From positions 1 to 64,000 of the forward strand of contig NZ_JBBKBG010000011.1 in NCBI RefSeq assembly GCF_037892545.1: 64,000 bases of DNA, in the 5' to 3' direction. The notes beneath the pieces are model-generated. The model was not told where the DNA came from. It searched no databases and saw only the letters and a list, made by a program, of their open reading frames with translations. Position 1 is the first letter of the stretch. Each line of letters begins with the position of its first letter. Made by a program: the position numbers and the translations under genes. Positions 1 through 8,380 of the stretch are shown piece after piece. Source of the DNA: Pseudogracilibacillus sp037892545 (GTDB lineage: Bacteria > Bacillota > Bacilli > Bacillales > Amphibacillaceae).

Positions 1-731
1 CTAATATGATACATTAATATACCTGCTGCTATCCCAACATTTAATGATTCAGCCTTTCCATACATCGGAATCTTCACCAGTTCATCTGCCATATCGAGCC
101 ATTTTTGTTGTACGCCACGGCCCTCATTCCCTAAAATAATCGCCGTTTTATTTGTCGGCTCTACTTCTGCATAATTTTGTGCACGTCGCAATGTGGTCGC
201 CCATACCGAAAAACCATCTGCTTGAAGGCTTGTAATTGCTTCGTTCAAGTCACGCTGTTCAATGGCAAGGTGAAAAATGGATCCTTGTGTTGCACGAATA
301 ACTTTATCATTGTACACATCAACTGTCCCTTCCCCTAATACTACTTTAGAAAAGCCAGCCGCATCTGCTGTTCGAATGATCGTTCCTAAATTACCAGGAT
401 CTTGGATCGCATCGATTAAAAGGACATAGTTATTATGTTCTTGTTCCATCCTTCCCATATGCACAATTGCCGCAATCCCTTGTGGTGCTTCCGTTTGGGA
501 TATTTCCTTAAATACATTTTCCGTGACGATATATACATGTTCTTCGTCCATCCATGCAGGAACTTCTTTTCCTTCTTGGACAATTAATGTGGTAATTAAT
601 TGGTCTGTCTCATATGCTTCTTCTATCAAATGTTCTCCTTCAATTAAAAATGTGCCTGTTTCTTGGCGATATTTTTTCTTATGTAGTTTTTTCCATTCTT
701 TGACGAATTTATTTTGTGTCGATGTAATCAT
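1..731 (-). CDS. ysgA: TrmH/SpoU-family RNA 2'-O-methyltransferase (partial, C-terminal end cut by window edge)
   Basis: The reading frame runs off the left edge with 243 codons visible. It codes for a SpoU-type (SPOUT, knotted) methyltransferase, expected to use S-adenosylmethionine to methylate a ribose in rRNA or tRNA. The N-terminus (KEWKKLHKKKYR, then FLIEGEHLIEEA) is the substrate-binding domain of this family. The SPOUT motifs follow: LLIDAIQDPGNLGTIIRTAD, AIILGNEGRG and SLNVGIAAGILMY. The last lies almost at the family's C-terminus, so only a few residues are lost. I chose ATG 731 because AAGGA sits 8 nt upstream; the in-frame ATG at 740 abuts that sequence with no spacing. In Bacillus this gene sits beside sspI, as here. 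The exact RNA substrate is unknown. Confidence 0.93.
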   Translation of the reverse strand, partial: MITSTQNKFVKEWKKLHKKKYRQETGTFLIEGEHLIEEAYETDQLITTLIVQEGKEVPAWMDEEHVYIVTENVFKEISQTEAPQGIAAIVHMGRMEQEHNNYVLLIDAIQDPGNLGTIIRTADAAGFSKVVLGEGTVDVYNDKVIRATQGSIFHLAIEQRDLNEAITSLQADGFSVWATTLRRAQNYAEVEPTNKTAIILGNEGRGVQQKWLDMADELVKIPMYGKAESLNVGIAAGILMYHI

Positions 732-964
732 CTTATTCATCCTTTTCTTTATGCACCGTTCCTATCATGCTATCATTATACGCTTATTTTTAGTCGTTGC
801 CAATTTTCGTATTAAGAGGCCTTCATGCCCGATTGCCTCATTATAATTTGGATACTGATGAATTAAGCTAAGATAGCACGTTCAAAAGTCTCTCCCCGAT
901 ACTTTATTTATATTTTACTTTTATCAGGATGCGAATGATTTTTCATTACGTGTGGAAATGACAT

Positions 965-1016
965 ACATACTTTTTACAACGTACGGTCATAATAGAGAAA
1001 ACGAATCATAAAGGAG
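965..1016 (+). promoter_or_regulatory. Candidate sigma-G promoter and RBS of sspI
   Basis: ACATA (965-969) and CATAATA (988-994) are separated by 18 nt. This fits the forespore sigma-G pattern (GNATR, then CATNNTA) with one -35 mismatch. An AAGGAG ribosome binding site follows at 1011-1016. Forespore expression is expected for a minor SASP gene. The stretch 732-964 upstream shows nothing else recognisable. Confidence 0.6.
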
Positions 1017-1024
1017 TTTTATAT

Positions 1025-1240
1025 ATGGACATTAATATTCGCGAAGCAATATATCAAAACGTGAAAGATAATTCATTGGATCAATTTGAAGAAACCATTG
1101 TTGATGCATTAGAAGATGGAGAGGAAAAAATATTGCCAGGCCTCGGCGTGCTGTTTGAGTATATTTGGAACGGTTCTACAAACGAAGAAAAATCATCGAT
1201 GTTATTCGCTTTAGAAAGAGGACTACAAAAACACGGTTAG
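1025..1240 (+). CDS. sspI: Small acid-soluble spore protein SspI
   Basis: This 71-residue protein is a minor small acid-soluble spore protein made in the forespore; SspI is not an alpha/beta-type DNA-coating SASP. The match to B. subtilis SspI extends over the whole length: the family pattern LRQAVMQNV corresponds to IREAIYQNV here, followed by the conserved core EEKILPGLGVLFEYIW and an acidic, helical C-terminus. The gene has its own upstream sigma-G-like promoter and a good RBS, and is followed by a separate plus-strand gene 94 nt later. Its neighbour, the ysgA-type methyltransferase, is the same as in Bacillus. Confidence 0.95.
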   Translation: MDINIREAIYQNVKDNSLDQFEETIVDALEDGEEKILPGLGVLFEYIWNGSTNEEKSSMLFALERGLQKHG

Positions 1241-1334
1241 ATGTAAAAACATAGTCTTTTATACTCATTTCTCTTGCTATTTCCCCCGTTGAATCATATG
1301 ATATGGATAGTGATAAAAAAGGACGGATGAATAG

Positions 1335-2057
1335 ATGAACGAAATGATTCAAAGTTATATGCTCCCAACGAACGACCCATACCAACGACAAATAACTAAT
1401 ACGATCCAACGAACAAACGGACTTGATTTCCAACAATTACTTTTGGAAAAAATTGCGCTCGCTCAATCATTTAATTTACACGGAGGATTGACAGATCATG
1501 TTTCTTCCTTACAGCCTTTTTCTATCATGAATCCTATCGGAATGGACAGGCAATTACCTACGATGACACAGCCACAAACGACTAGTGTCATGCAACAGCC
1601 AGTACAAATGAATGATGCTATTGCGTCTTATACAGCTACACAATCCAATCATACAGGGGCTGCTTTAGCGAAAGCCCCAACGACAAAATATAATGAGCTA
1701 ATTGCGAGTGCGGCGAAAAAATACGGAGTGGATGAAAAACTAATCCATGCAATCATTAAAATGGAATCTAACTATGATCCAACTGTCCGTAGTCATACAG
1801 GGGCTGTTGGGTTAATGCAATTAATGCCAGCTACAGCAAAAGAAGTTGGTGTCACAGATCGGACAAATGTCGCCCAAAATATTGATGGAGGGACACATTA
1901 TTTTAGTAAGATGCTAAAGCGTCATAATGGGGATGTACGTTTGGCGTTAGCTGCTTATAATGCCGGTCCGGGTAACGTACAAAAATATGGTGGAATCCCA
2001 CCGTTTAAGGAAACACAAAACTATGTACAAAAAGTAATGAATCAATACTTATCGTAA
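1335..2057 (+). CDS. Lytic transglycosylase (SLT, GH23) without visible signal peptide
   Basis: Residues about 115-240 form a soluble lytic transglycosylase domain that should cleave the MurNAc-GlcNAc bond of peptidoglycan. The catalytic Glu is E144 in KMESNYDP, followed by GAVGLMQLMPATAKEVG and ALAAYNAGPGNVQKYGG, the standard family motifs. The first 110 residues are Gln/Thr/Met-rich and low in complexity. There is no hydrophobic signal peptide or membrane segment, so export is unexplained; the protein could act in a compartment such as the spore or use a non-classical route. It resembles the YjbJ/CwlQ-type SLT proteins of Bacillus. ATG 1335 follows AAAGGAC at a rather long distance of about 11 nt. 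A strong terminator follows. Confidence 0.85.
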   Translation: MNEMIQSYMLPTNDPYQRQITNTIQRTNGLDFQQLLLEKIALAQSFNLHGGLTDHVSSLQPFSIMNPIGMDRQLPTMTQPQTTSVMQQPVQMNDAIASYTATQSNHTGAALAKAPTTKYNELIASAAKKYGVDEKLIHAIIKMESNYDPTVRSHTGAVGLMQLMPATAKEVGVTDRTNVAQNIDGGTHYFSKMLKRHNGDVRLALAAYNAGPGNVQKYGGIPPFKETQNYVQKVMNQYLS

Positions 2058-2063
2058 AAGAAG

Positions 2064-2103
2064 TACCCCCTAAAGTTGATTTTATATACAACTTTAGGGG
2101 GTA
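2064..2103. terminator. Bidirectional intrinsic terminator (SLT gene / glpP)
   Basis: A perfect 15-bp inverted repeat (2064-2078 and 2089-2103) with a 10-nt loop lies between the convergent lytic transglycosylase and glpP genes. T-rich sequence follows it on both strands, so it probably ends both transcripts. Confidence 0.85.
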
Positions 2104-2158
2104 TTTCATGTCTCATTCCGTACAATAATGATGAACAAGAAATAATAAAAGGTACATC

Positions 2159-2698
2159 TTACCATAATGATGTACTTGATGTGGTGACGGCGATAGAACC
2201 TGCCTCAAACGCTTCATTAATATCCTCTTGCGTCGTTAACAATCCACCTGCAATAATAGGTATATCTGTGACTTTTTGTATCTTCTTAATTAATTCTGGC
2301 ATGGTCCCTGGTAAAACTTCAATATAATCTGCTTTTGTTCGACCAGATATTCGTACATTGCTATCAATGGATAAACTATCTAACAAAAATAACCGTTGGA
2401 TTGCGATTAAATCATATTTTTTCACACTATCTATTACACTTCCCCGAGTAGAAATAATCCCTTCTGGTTTTATTTCCCGTGCAATAAATTCAACCCCATA
2501 CTCATCAGCTTTTAATCCTTGAATAAGATCAATATGGATCAACACTTTTTTGTTTTCCTTTTTAGCATAGGTTACTAATTGTTTCAGTTGGGATAATCGT
2601 GTTTCTAACAGCACAATCCAAGTATGCTCAGAGGACAATGCTTTTTCAAAATCTTTTAATTGTCGAACTGCTGGCATAATACCTTTAGGCATAGTCAT
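2159..2698 (-). CDS. glpP: Glycerol uptake operon antiterminator GlpP
   Basis: GlpP binds glycerol-3-phosphate and then leader RNAs of glycerol genes, preventing termination. The 179-residue protein carries the family core: HIDLIQGLKADEYGVEFI near residue 70, then GIISTRGSVI, IQRLFLLDS, DYIEVLPGTMPE and IIAGGLLTTQEDI. It ends in TTSSTSLW. ATG 2698 is chosen because GAGAGG lies 7 nt upstream and it matches the family start; an earlier in-frame ATG (2773) would add 25 residues without homology. Unlike B. subtilis, where glpP precedes glpFK, here it is the last gene after glpF and glpK. It would then be made from the transcript it antiterminates, unless it has its own promoter. Confidence 0.93.
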   Translation of the reverse strand: MTMPKGIMPAVRQLKDFEKALSSEHTWIVLLETRLSQLKQLVTYAKKENKKVLIHIDLIQGLKADEYGVEFIAREIKPEGIISTRGSVIDSVKKYDLIAIQRLFLLDSLSIDSNVRISGRTKADYIEVLPGTMPELIKKIQKVTDIPIIAGGLLTTQEDINEAFEAGSIAVTTSSTSLW

Positions 2699-2815
2699 GT
2701 TATCCCTCTCTTCCTTTCCGTTTATTTCTTTAGTATAACAAAGGATGGAACAAAAAATAAGTAGGGATTCCATTTTTAAAACAGAACCCCTACTCCAATA
2801 TCGTTTTTACTATGT

Positions 2816-4315
2816 TTAAGGTCGTTTAAATACGCGTGTTGCTTCCACCGCTTTATGCCATCCCTCATATAATTCATCTCGTACATCTTTATCTAAGTTA
2901 GGAGAAAATGTTCGTTCATTTTTCCACTGTGTTGCAATTTCTTCTTTACTTTCCCAATAACCAACAGCTAAACCAGCTAAATATGCTGCACCTAATGCAG
3001 TCGTTTCCTGAATGACAGGACGTTCTACTGGTACTTGTAACATATCACTTTGGAATTGCATTAAAAATGTATTTTCGACTGCTCCTCCATCTACTCGTAA
3101 AGAGGTTAAATCAATACCCGCATCTTGAATCATCGCATCTAACACATCTTTCGTTTGGTATGCTAATGACTCTAATGTCGCACGTATAAAATGTTCTTTA
3201 CTCGTACCTCTCGTTAAACCGAACACAGCACCTCTCGCATTACTATCCCAATAAGGTGTTCCTAGTCCAACAAATGCTGGAACGACATATACTCCTTCTG
3301 TTGAATCGACTCTTTCTGCATATATTTCACTGTCTGGTGCTTGTTGAATCATACGCATTCCATCACGTAACCATTGGATGGCAGAACCAGCAATGAAAAT
3401 ACTTCCTTCTAGTGCATATTCCACTTTTCCGTCTATGCCCCATGCTAATGTAGTTAATAATCCATTGTCAGATTGGACCCCTTTTTCTCCTGTGTTCATT
3501 AACATGAAACATCCAGTACCATACGTGTTTTTTGCCATACCTGTTTCAAAACAAGCTTGCCCAAAAAGTGCTGCCTGTTGATCCCCAGCCATTCCTGCAA
3601 TCGGTACTTCTTGGCCAAAAAAGTGATAATCTACTGTATTCGCATACACTTCTGAAGATGGACGTACTTCCGGTAACATGGATGATGGAATCGTTAAAAG
3701 ATTTAACAGTTCTTCATCCCACTCTAAATCATAAATATTAAACATTAACGTACGAGAAGCATTTGAGTAATCTGTGACATGTGCTTTTCCGCCAGATAAT
3801 TTATACACAAGCCACGAATCAATCGTTCCAAATAATAAATCACCATTTTCTGCTTTCTCTCGTGCACCTTCCACATTATCTAAAATCCATTTCACTTTTG
3901 TTCCAGAAAAATATGGGTCTAATAATAAACCTGTTTTCTTACGGAATGTTTCTTCATGTCCCGCTTCTTTTAATGCAGCACAAATATTTTCTGTCTGTCT
4001 TGACTGCCATACAATTGCTTTATAAATCGGTTTACCTGTATGACGATCCCATACAACCGTCGTTTCTCTTTGGTTGGTAATTCCGATTCCTTTTACTTGT
4101 TCTGGACGAACTTCTGCTTTACGAAATGTTTCCGCAACACAAGCTAAAACAGATGTCCAAATTTCATTTGCATCATGTTCTACCCATCCTGGATGTAGAA
4201 AAAATTGTTCAAATTCTTGTTGAGCAATAGATACTATTTCCCCATCATGGTTAAATAAAATTGCTCGCGAACTGGTTGTTCCTTGATCAATGGATAAAAT
4301 ATAAGTTTCTGTCAT
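2816..4315 (-). CDS. glpK: Glycerol kinase GlpK
   Basis: GlpK phosphorylates glycerol with ATP to sn-glycerol-3-phosphate in the cytoplasm. The protein is full length (499 aa, family about 496-500). The FGGY-kinase phosphate-binding loop is at the N-terminus (SIDQGTTSSRAI), followed by GITNQRETTVVWD, DYSNASRTLMFNI, GMAGDQQAALFGQ and the C-terminal RVDGGAVENTFLMQFQ. The start has AAAGGGG a few nt upstream. It sits 13 nt after glpF in the same direction, so the two are cotranscribed and GlpK traps glycerol entering through GlpF. B. subtilis GlpK is activated by PEP:PTS phosphorylation of a conserved His; I did not verify that residue here. Confidence 0.97.
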   Translation of the reverse strand: MTETYILSIDQGTTSSRAILFNHDGEIVSIAQQEFEQFFLHPGWVEHDANEIWTSVLACVAETFRKAEVRPEQVKGIGITNQRETTVVWDRHTGKPIYKAIVWQSRQTENICAALKEAGHEETFRKKTGLLLDPYFSGTKVKWILDNVEGAREKAENGDLLFGTIDSWLVYKLSGGKAHVTDYSNASRTLMFNIYDLEWDEELLNLLTIPSSMLPEVRPSSEVYANTVDYHFFGQEVPIAGMAGDQQAALFGQACFETGMAKNTYGTGCFMLMNTGEKGVQSDNGLLTTLAWGIDGKVEYALEGSIFIAGSAIQWLRDGMRMIQQAPDSEIYAERVDSTEGVYVVPAFVGLGTPYWDSNARGAVFGLTRGTSKEHFIRATLESLAYQTKDVLDAMIQDAGIDLTSLRVDGGAVENTFLMQFQSDMLQVPVERPVIQETTALGAAYLAGLAVGYWESKEEIATQWKNERTFSPNLDKDVRDELYEGWHKAVEATRVFKRP

Positions 4316-4328
4316 TCTTTATTCCCCT

Positions 4329-5180
4329 TTACATTACATTTTCAGAATCACTTACAGTTTTGTTTACGCTTTCTTTATCGTTCAACTCATTTCTAAGTGC
4401 ACCTATTAAAACGATAGCGACAATAACGGTCATAATCCAAAAGAGAGGAGTCGTGACGCCTTCAAAAACGGATTGATAAAATAAAGCACCGTACACTCCG
4501 CCAATAATTGGGCCAACAACAGGTACCCAAGCATATCCCCAATCAGAATGTCCTTTTCCAGGGATAGGTAGTATCGCATGTGCGATACGAGGTCCCAAAT
4601 CACGTGCAGGGTTAATCGCATATCCTGTAGCCCCTCCAAGAGACATTCCGATAGCAACAATTAACAAACCAACAACGAGGGGAGATAAGCCTTCTGCAAG
4701 TTCATTTGGTCCAACAATAAATAATAATGCAAAAAGTAAAACAAACGTACCAATTATTTCACTTGCTAAGTTTTGTAAGGGTTTTCTTACACGGTCAGAA
4801 GAACCCGGCGCTGTACAAAATATACCTAATTTTGCTGAGGCATCCTTTGTTTCTCGCCAATGTGGTAAGTAATTAATAAACACGATTACTGCACCTAATA
4901 TCGCTCCTATAAATTGTCCTAAAATATAGGTAGGTACCTTTTCCCATGGGAAATCTCCAATCGCGGCAAATCCTAATGTAACTGCTGGGTTTAAATGTGC
5001 ATCAGATGCGATACCAGATACGAAAATTCCCATCGTCACTGCTAGTCCCCATCCTAATGTAATAACTACCCAACCAGCTTCTTGTGCCTTCGACCACTTT
5101 AGTAACACACCAGCAACAACCCCAGCACCAAACGTAATTAAAACCATTGTTCCTAACAATTCACCCATAAACTCAGACAT
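4329..5180 (-). CDS. glpF: Glycerol uptake facilitator GlpF (aquaglyceroporin)
   Basis: This membrane channel lets glycerol diffuse into the cell. The 283-residue protein has six membrane helices and the two half-helix signatures of major intrinsic proteins, HLNPAVT and NPARDLGPR. The Asp after the second NPA marks the glycerol-conducting branch. ATG 5180 (MSEFMGELLGTMVL) is chosen from family length and an AAAGGGTGTGAG sequence upstream; the frame is open to 5255 but that would run into the leader hairpin. It is the first gene of glpF-glpK-glpP and is preceded by a terminator hairpin that GlpP is expected to suppress. Confidence 0.96.
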   Translation of the reverse strand: MSEFMGELLGTMVLITFGAGVVAGVLLKWSKAQEAGWVVITLGWGLAVTMGIFVSGIASDAHLNPAVTLGFAAIGDFPWEKVPTYILGQFIGAILGAVIVFINYLPHWRETKDASAKLGIFCTAPGSSDRVRKPLQNLASEIIGTFVLLFALLFIVGPNELAEGLSPLVVGLLIVAIGMSLGGATGYAINPARDLGPRIAHAILPIPGKGHSDWGYAWVPVVGPIIGGVYGALFYQSVFEGVTTPLFWIMTVIVAIVLIGALRNELNDKESVNKTVSDSENVM

Positions 5181-5241
5181 GTACTCACACCCTTTATCAT
5201 GTATTTTGGTTAATATATTGTATGCATAAAAGGAATAAAAA

Positions 5242-5301
5242 AGCCCACATTTCATAGGTATATACTTCTACGCGAGAGTATATACCTATGAAATGTGGGC
5301 T
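5242..5301 (-). promoter_or_regulatory. glpF leader terminator, probable GlpP antitermination target
   Basis: A perfect 25-bp inverted repeat (5242-5266 and 5277-5301, 10-nt loop) is followed on the minus strand by TTTTTT at about 5241-5235, which makes an intrinsic terminator before the glpF start. In B. subtilis GlpP with glycerol-3-phosphate acts at leader terminators of glpFK and glpD. This placement makes it the natural target, though GlpP binding is inferred. The hairpin is about 60 nt upstream of the glpF ATG. Confidence 0.82.
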
Positions 5302-5342
5302 CCTAATCACCGATACATTACAATCTTATTAACTTATTCATA

Positions 5343-5371
5343 ATATATAAAATAAAAATGTATTTGTCAAC
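5343..5371 (-). promoter_or_regulatory. Sigma-A promoter of glpF-glpK-glpP
   Basis: On the minus strand TTGACA (5371-5366) and TATATT (5348-5343) are 17 nt apart, a near-consensus vegetative promoter. It starts transcription a short distance before the leader terminator. No convincing cre site was seen. Confidence 0.8.
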
Positions 5372-5401
5372 GATTTCATTTAAATTTTTTCTTTGTTGTA
5401 A

Positions 5402-7096
5402 TTATAATGTAAAACAGCGGACTAATTCGTTCAGCTGTTCTGCTTGTGTTGCTAAATGTTTCGAGCTATTTGAAATTTCTTCCATAATACTGCTCGTCTC
5501 CTCAGAGGAAGCGGTAGTTTCTTGTACTCCAGCTGCTGATTGTTCTGAGATAGCTGCCACTTCTTCAATGGAATTACCCATTAATGCCGTATTATTGGAA
5601 ATTTCATCAATGTTTTTAGAAATCGTATGAATGTTTTGGACCATGCTTGACACAGAATGGCTAATTTCTTCAAACATTTCTCCCGTTTTTACAATTTGTT
5701 CCGTTCCTTCTGCAACATCTTTATAGCTCTGCTGTAAGGAATTTACGACAGAGGTAGATTCATTTTGGATATTCATTACGATATTCGTAATTTCTGTCAC
5801 AGAATTTGATGATTCCTCCGCTAATTTTCGTACTTCATCCGCTACAACAGCAAATCCTTTTCCATGTTCTCCTGCACGTGCCGCCTCAATGGCTGCGTTT
5901 AATGCAAGTAAGTTTGTTTGATCTGCAATGTCTTTGATCATCGACACTAATTCAGAAATATGTTGTGCATGTCGATCTAATCCTTCGACCTTTTCTACCG
6001 CTTCATGTACGACCCCATCAATGATATTCATTTGGGAGGTAGAGCGCTCCATAAATTGTTCACCATCATTTGTCATCTGTAACACTTCTTCAGATACTTC
6101 CATCATTTCCGTACTATTTTCATTTGTTTCCGTAACTTTTTCCTGGAATGTCATCATTACGTTGGATAAATCCGTCGCTGTTACTGCTTGTTCAGATGCA
6201 CCTCTTGCTAATTCCTCCATCGTAAGAGAAATCTGTTCCGAACTAGCTCGAACTTCTTCAGCTGATTGATGTAATTGTTCACTTTGACTGGAAACAGATT
6301 CGGAAACTGCACTAATTTCTTCCAGTAAATTACGATTGCTCGCTGACATGTCATTTGTCGTATGAATTAATGCACCTATTTCATCTTGTAAATTCGTCTC
6401 CAAAGGCGGTTGACTTAAATCACCATTTGCAATTTCTGATAAGCGTGTTTTCACAGCACTTAATGGTTTAGCAATGGTGTTTGCATTAACAATTGCCACG
6501 ATCATACCAAACACAATTGCGAGCGCTCCAATAACAAGTCCAAAAATTAATGTTCGATTTCCTTCCGTTAACACTTTTTCTTCTAGTTCGATAATATGTG
6601 CTTCCCGACCATCTGCTAATTCATCAAAACGATCCACTAAGTCACCAACATATGTATCTGCTTGAACTAAATTCTCTAATGCCTGTTTTTCATTTCCTTT
6701 ATCATATTCCGCAAAAACGTCTGAAACGATATAATCATGCCATTCTTGTGCATCTGCCATTAATTGTTTAAACTTTTCTGTTCCTTCAATGTTTAAAATT
6801 GTTTCTTCGTGTTGTTTCATCCGCTCCATGTCTTCTTCAAAAATTTCTTTATACGTTGGATCCCCACTTAATATGTATCCTCTTGCAGCTCCAACTTTAC
6901 TGTACATCGTCATTCCTAATTGTTCATCTGCTATTAAAATTGGTAATTCCCTATTTGCGACATTATCCGTATCTTTGTTGATATTTTTCATCACGATATA
7001 ATTATATCCAACGAGCATAACGACTAATAATACTACTAGTGAAAAACCGAAAAGCATTTTCGTACGTATGCTTTTAAACGTAAATAAACCTTTCAT
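5402..7096 (-). CDS. Methyl-accepting chemotaxis protein
   Basis: This is a 564-residue membrane chemoreceptor signalling through CheW/CheA. It has a membrane segment near residues 12-34 (MLFGFSLVVLLVVMLVGYN), then an extracellular four-helix-bundle sensor of about 140 residues. A second membrane segment (TLIFGLVIGALAIVFGMIVA) leads into a HAMP domain and a long coiled-coil signalling domain. The hairpin tip is unmistakable: DIADQTNLLALNAAIEAARA then GEHGKGFAVVADEVRKLAEE. ATG 7096 (MKGLFTF) follows GGGGTGG closely; the longer open frame to 7159 lacks homology. The ligand cannot be told from sequence. The gene stands alone between the glp block and ysdC. Confidence 0.95.
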   Translation of the reverse strand: MKGLFTFKSIRTKMLFGFSLVVLLVVMLVGYNYIVMKNINKDTDNVANRELPILIADEQLGMTMYSKVGAARGYILSGDPTYKEIFEEDMERMKQHEETILNIEGTEKFKQLMADAQEWHDYIVSDVFAEYDKGNEKQALENLVQADTYVGDLVDRFDELADGREAHIIELEEKVLTEGNRTLIFGLVIGALAIVFGMIVAIVNANTIAKPLSAVKTRLSEIANGDLSQPPLETNLQDEIGALIHTTNDMSASNRNLLEEISAVSESVSSQSEQLHQSAEEVRASSEQISLTMEELARGASEQAVTATDLSNVMMTFQEKVTETNENSTEMMEVSEEVLQMTNDGEQFMERSTSQMNIIDGVVHEAVEKVEGLDRHAQHISELVSMIKDIADQTNLLALNAAIEAARAGEHGKGFAVVADEVRKLAEESSNSVTEITNIVMNIQNESTSVVNSLQQSYKDVAEGTEQIVKTGEMFEEISHSVSSMVQNIHTISKNIDEISNNTALMGNSIEEVAAISEQSAAGVQETTASSEETSSIMEEISNSSKHLATQAEQLNELVRCFTL

Positions 7097-7225
7097 CTTG
7101 CCACCCCATTCTCCTATTTTACATTTTTCCACTGGATTATGATAATACTTTTTTACCATGACTATTATATCATTAATGATTTGTTTTTCCTAATTTTTTA
7201 TTATTATTCATCCAACAAAAAATAA

Positions 7226-7268
7226 AAAAAGTTCATCATTTCTAAATAATAGAAACGATGAACTTTTT
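7226..7268 (-). terminator. Terminator of the ysdC-type gene
   Basis: An 18-bp stem with one wobble pair (7226-7243 and 7251-7268) is followed on the minus strand by a run of seven T. It lies directly after the stop of the M42 peptidase gene. Confidence 0.85.
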
Positions 7269-7270
7269 AT

Positions 7271-8356
7271 TTATGCAAGTCGAATTTCTTTTACTTTTTC
7301 ATTGTCTAATTTTTTAATCACTTCAACGATTAATTTTACTGCATTGTCAAAATCATCACGATGTAACATTGCTGCATGAGAATGGATATATCGTGTTGCT
7401 ATTGTAATGGATAATGCTGGAATCCCATCTTGTGAAATATGGATTGCACCAGAGTCTGTTCCACCACCCGCCATGGATGAATATTGAAATGGAATATTTT
7501 TTTCTTCCGCTGTTTCCACAACAAGATTACGTACACCTTTATGAGAAACCATGGAAGCATCATATAAAATAATTTGTGGGCCTTCCCCTAATTTACTATC
7601 CGCTTCTTGATCAGAAATACCAGGCGTATCTCCTGCTATTCCCACATCCACACCAAATGCAATATCTGGATTGATGAGATGTGCAGAAGTTTTTGCCCCA
7701 CGTAATCCTACTTCTTCTTGAATGGTCCCAACACCATATACGATATTTGGATGTTGTTCATTTTCTAATTGTTTTAATACTTCAATCGCAATGGCACATC
7801 CGATACGATTATCCCACGCTTTGGCAAGTAACATTTTTTCATTGTTCATTTGAGTAAATTCAAAATAAGGGATAACGGAATCTCCTGGGCGTACCCCGAA
7901 TTCTTCTGCTTCCTCTTTACTTGAAGCGCCGATATCAATAAACATATCTTTTATTTCTACAGGCTTTTTACGTGCCTCTGGTGATAAAATATGTGGAGGT
8001 TTTGATCCAATGACACCTGTTAAGTTACCTTGTTTCGTTTTAATCGTTACTCGTTGTGCCAACATTACTTGACTCCACCAACCACCGATTGTTTGGAAAT
8101 ATAAAAATCCATTTTTGTCGATACGAGTAACCATAAAGCCAACTTCATCTAAATGTCCTGCCACCATAATTTTTGGACCGTTTTCTTCGCCCGTCTTTTT
8201 CGCAATTAAACTACCTAAATTATCTGTATACACTTCATCTGCATATGGTGCAATATATTTTTCCATCACATCACGTGCTTCTTTTTCATCTCCAGAAATC
8301 GCATTTGCGTCTGTTAAATCTTTTAGCATCATTAATGTTTCATCTAATTTTGCCAT
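7271..8356 (-). CDS. ysdC: M42-family metallo-aminopeptidase (YsdC type)
   Basis: This cytoplasmic two-metal aminopeptidase of family M42 is related to glutamyl aminopeptidase and endoglucanase M. The length (361 aa) and start (MAKLDETLMMLKDLTDAN) match B. subtilis YsdC as I recall it. The metal ligands and catalytic residues are present in order: the His of AGHLDEVGF, the Asp of AKAWDNRIGC, the Glu pair in TIQEEVGLRGA, the Asp of FGVDVGIAGD and the His of YIHSHAAML. An excellent RBS (AAAGGAGG) precedes the ATG. It is 24 nt after the dUTPase gene, so the two are probably cotranscribed. In B. subtilis ysdC is near rplT, as here. Confidence 0.95.
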   Translation of the reverse strand: MAKLDETLMMLKDLTDANAISGDEKEARDVMEKYIAPYADEVYTDNLGSLIAKKTGEENGPKIMVAGHLDEVGFMVTRIDKNGFLYFQTIGGWWSQVMLAQRVTIKTKQGNLTGVIGSKPPHILSPEARKKPVEIKDMFIDIGASSKEEAEEFGVRPGDSVIPYFEFTQMNNEKMLLAKAWDNRIGCAIAIEVLKQLENEQHPNIVYGVGTIQEEVGLRGAKTSAHLINPDIAFGVDVGIAGDTPGISDQEADSKLGEGPQIILYDASMVSHKGVRNLVVETAEEKNIPFQYSSMAGGGTDSGAIHISQDGIPALSITIATRYIHSHAAMLHRDDFDNAVKLIVEVIKKLDNEKVKEIRLA

Positions 8357-8380
8357 AATTTCTTCTTCCTCCTTTAATGA

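Noticed and set aside
523..846. Plus-strand open frame opposite the TrmH-type gene
   Set aside because: Antisense shadow of a well-supported coding region, without RBS or homology.
6474..6665. Antisense frames inside the chemoreceptor gene
   Set aside because: Low-complexity Ser/Thr-rich translations typical of the reverse strand of coiled-coil genes.
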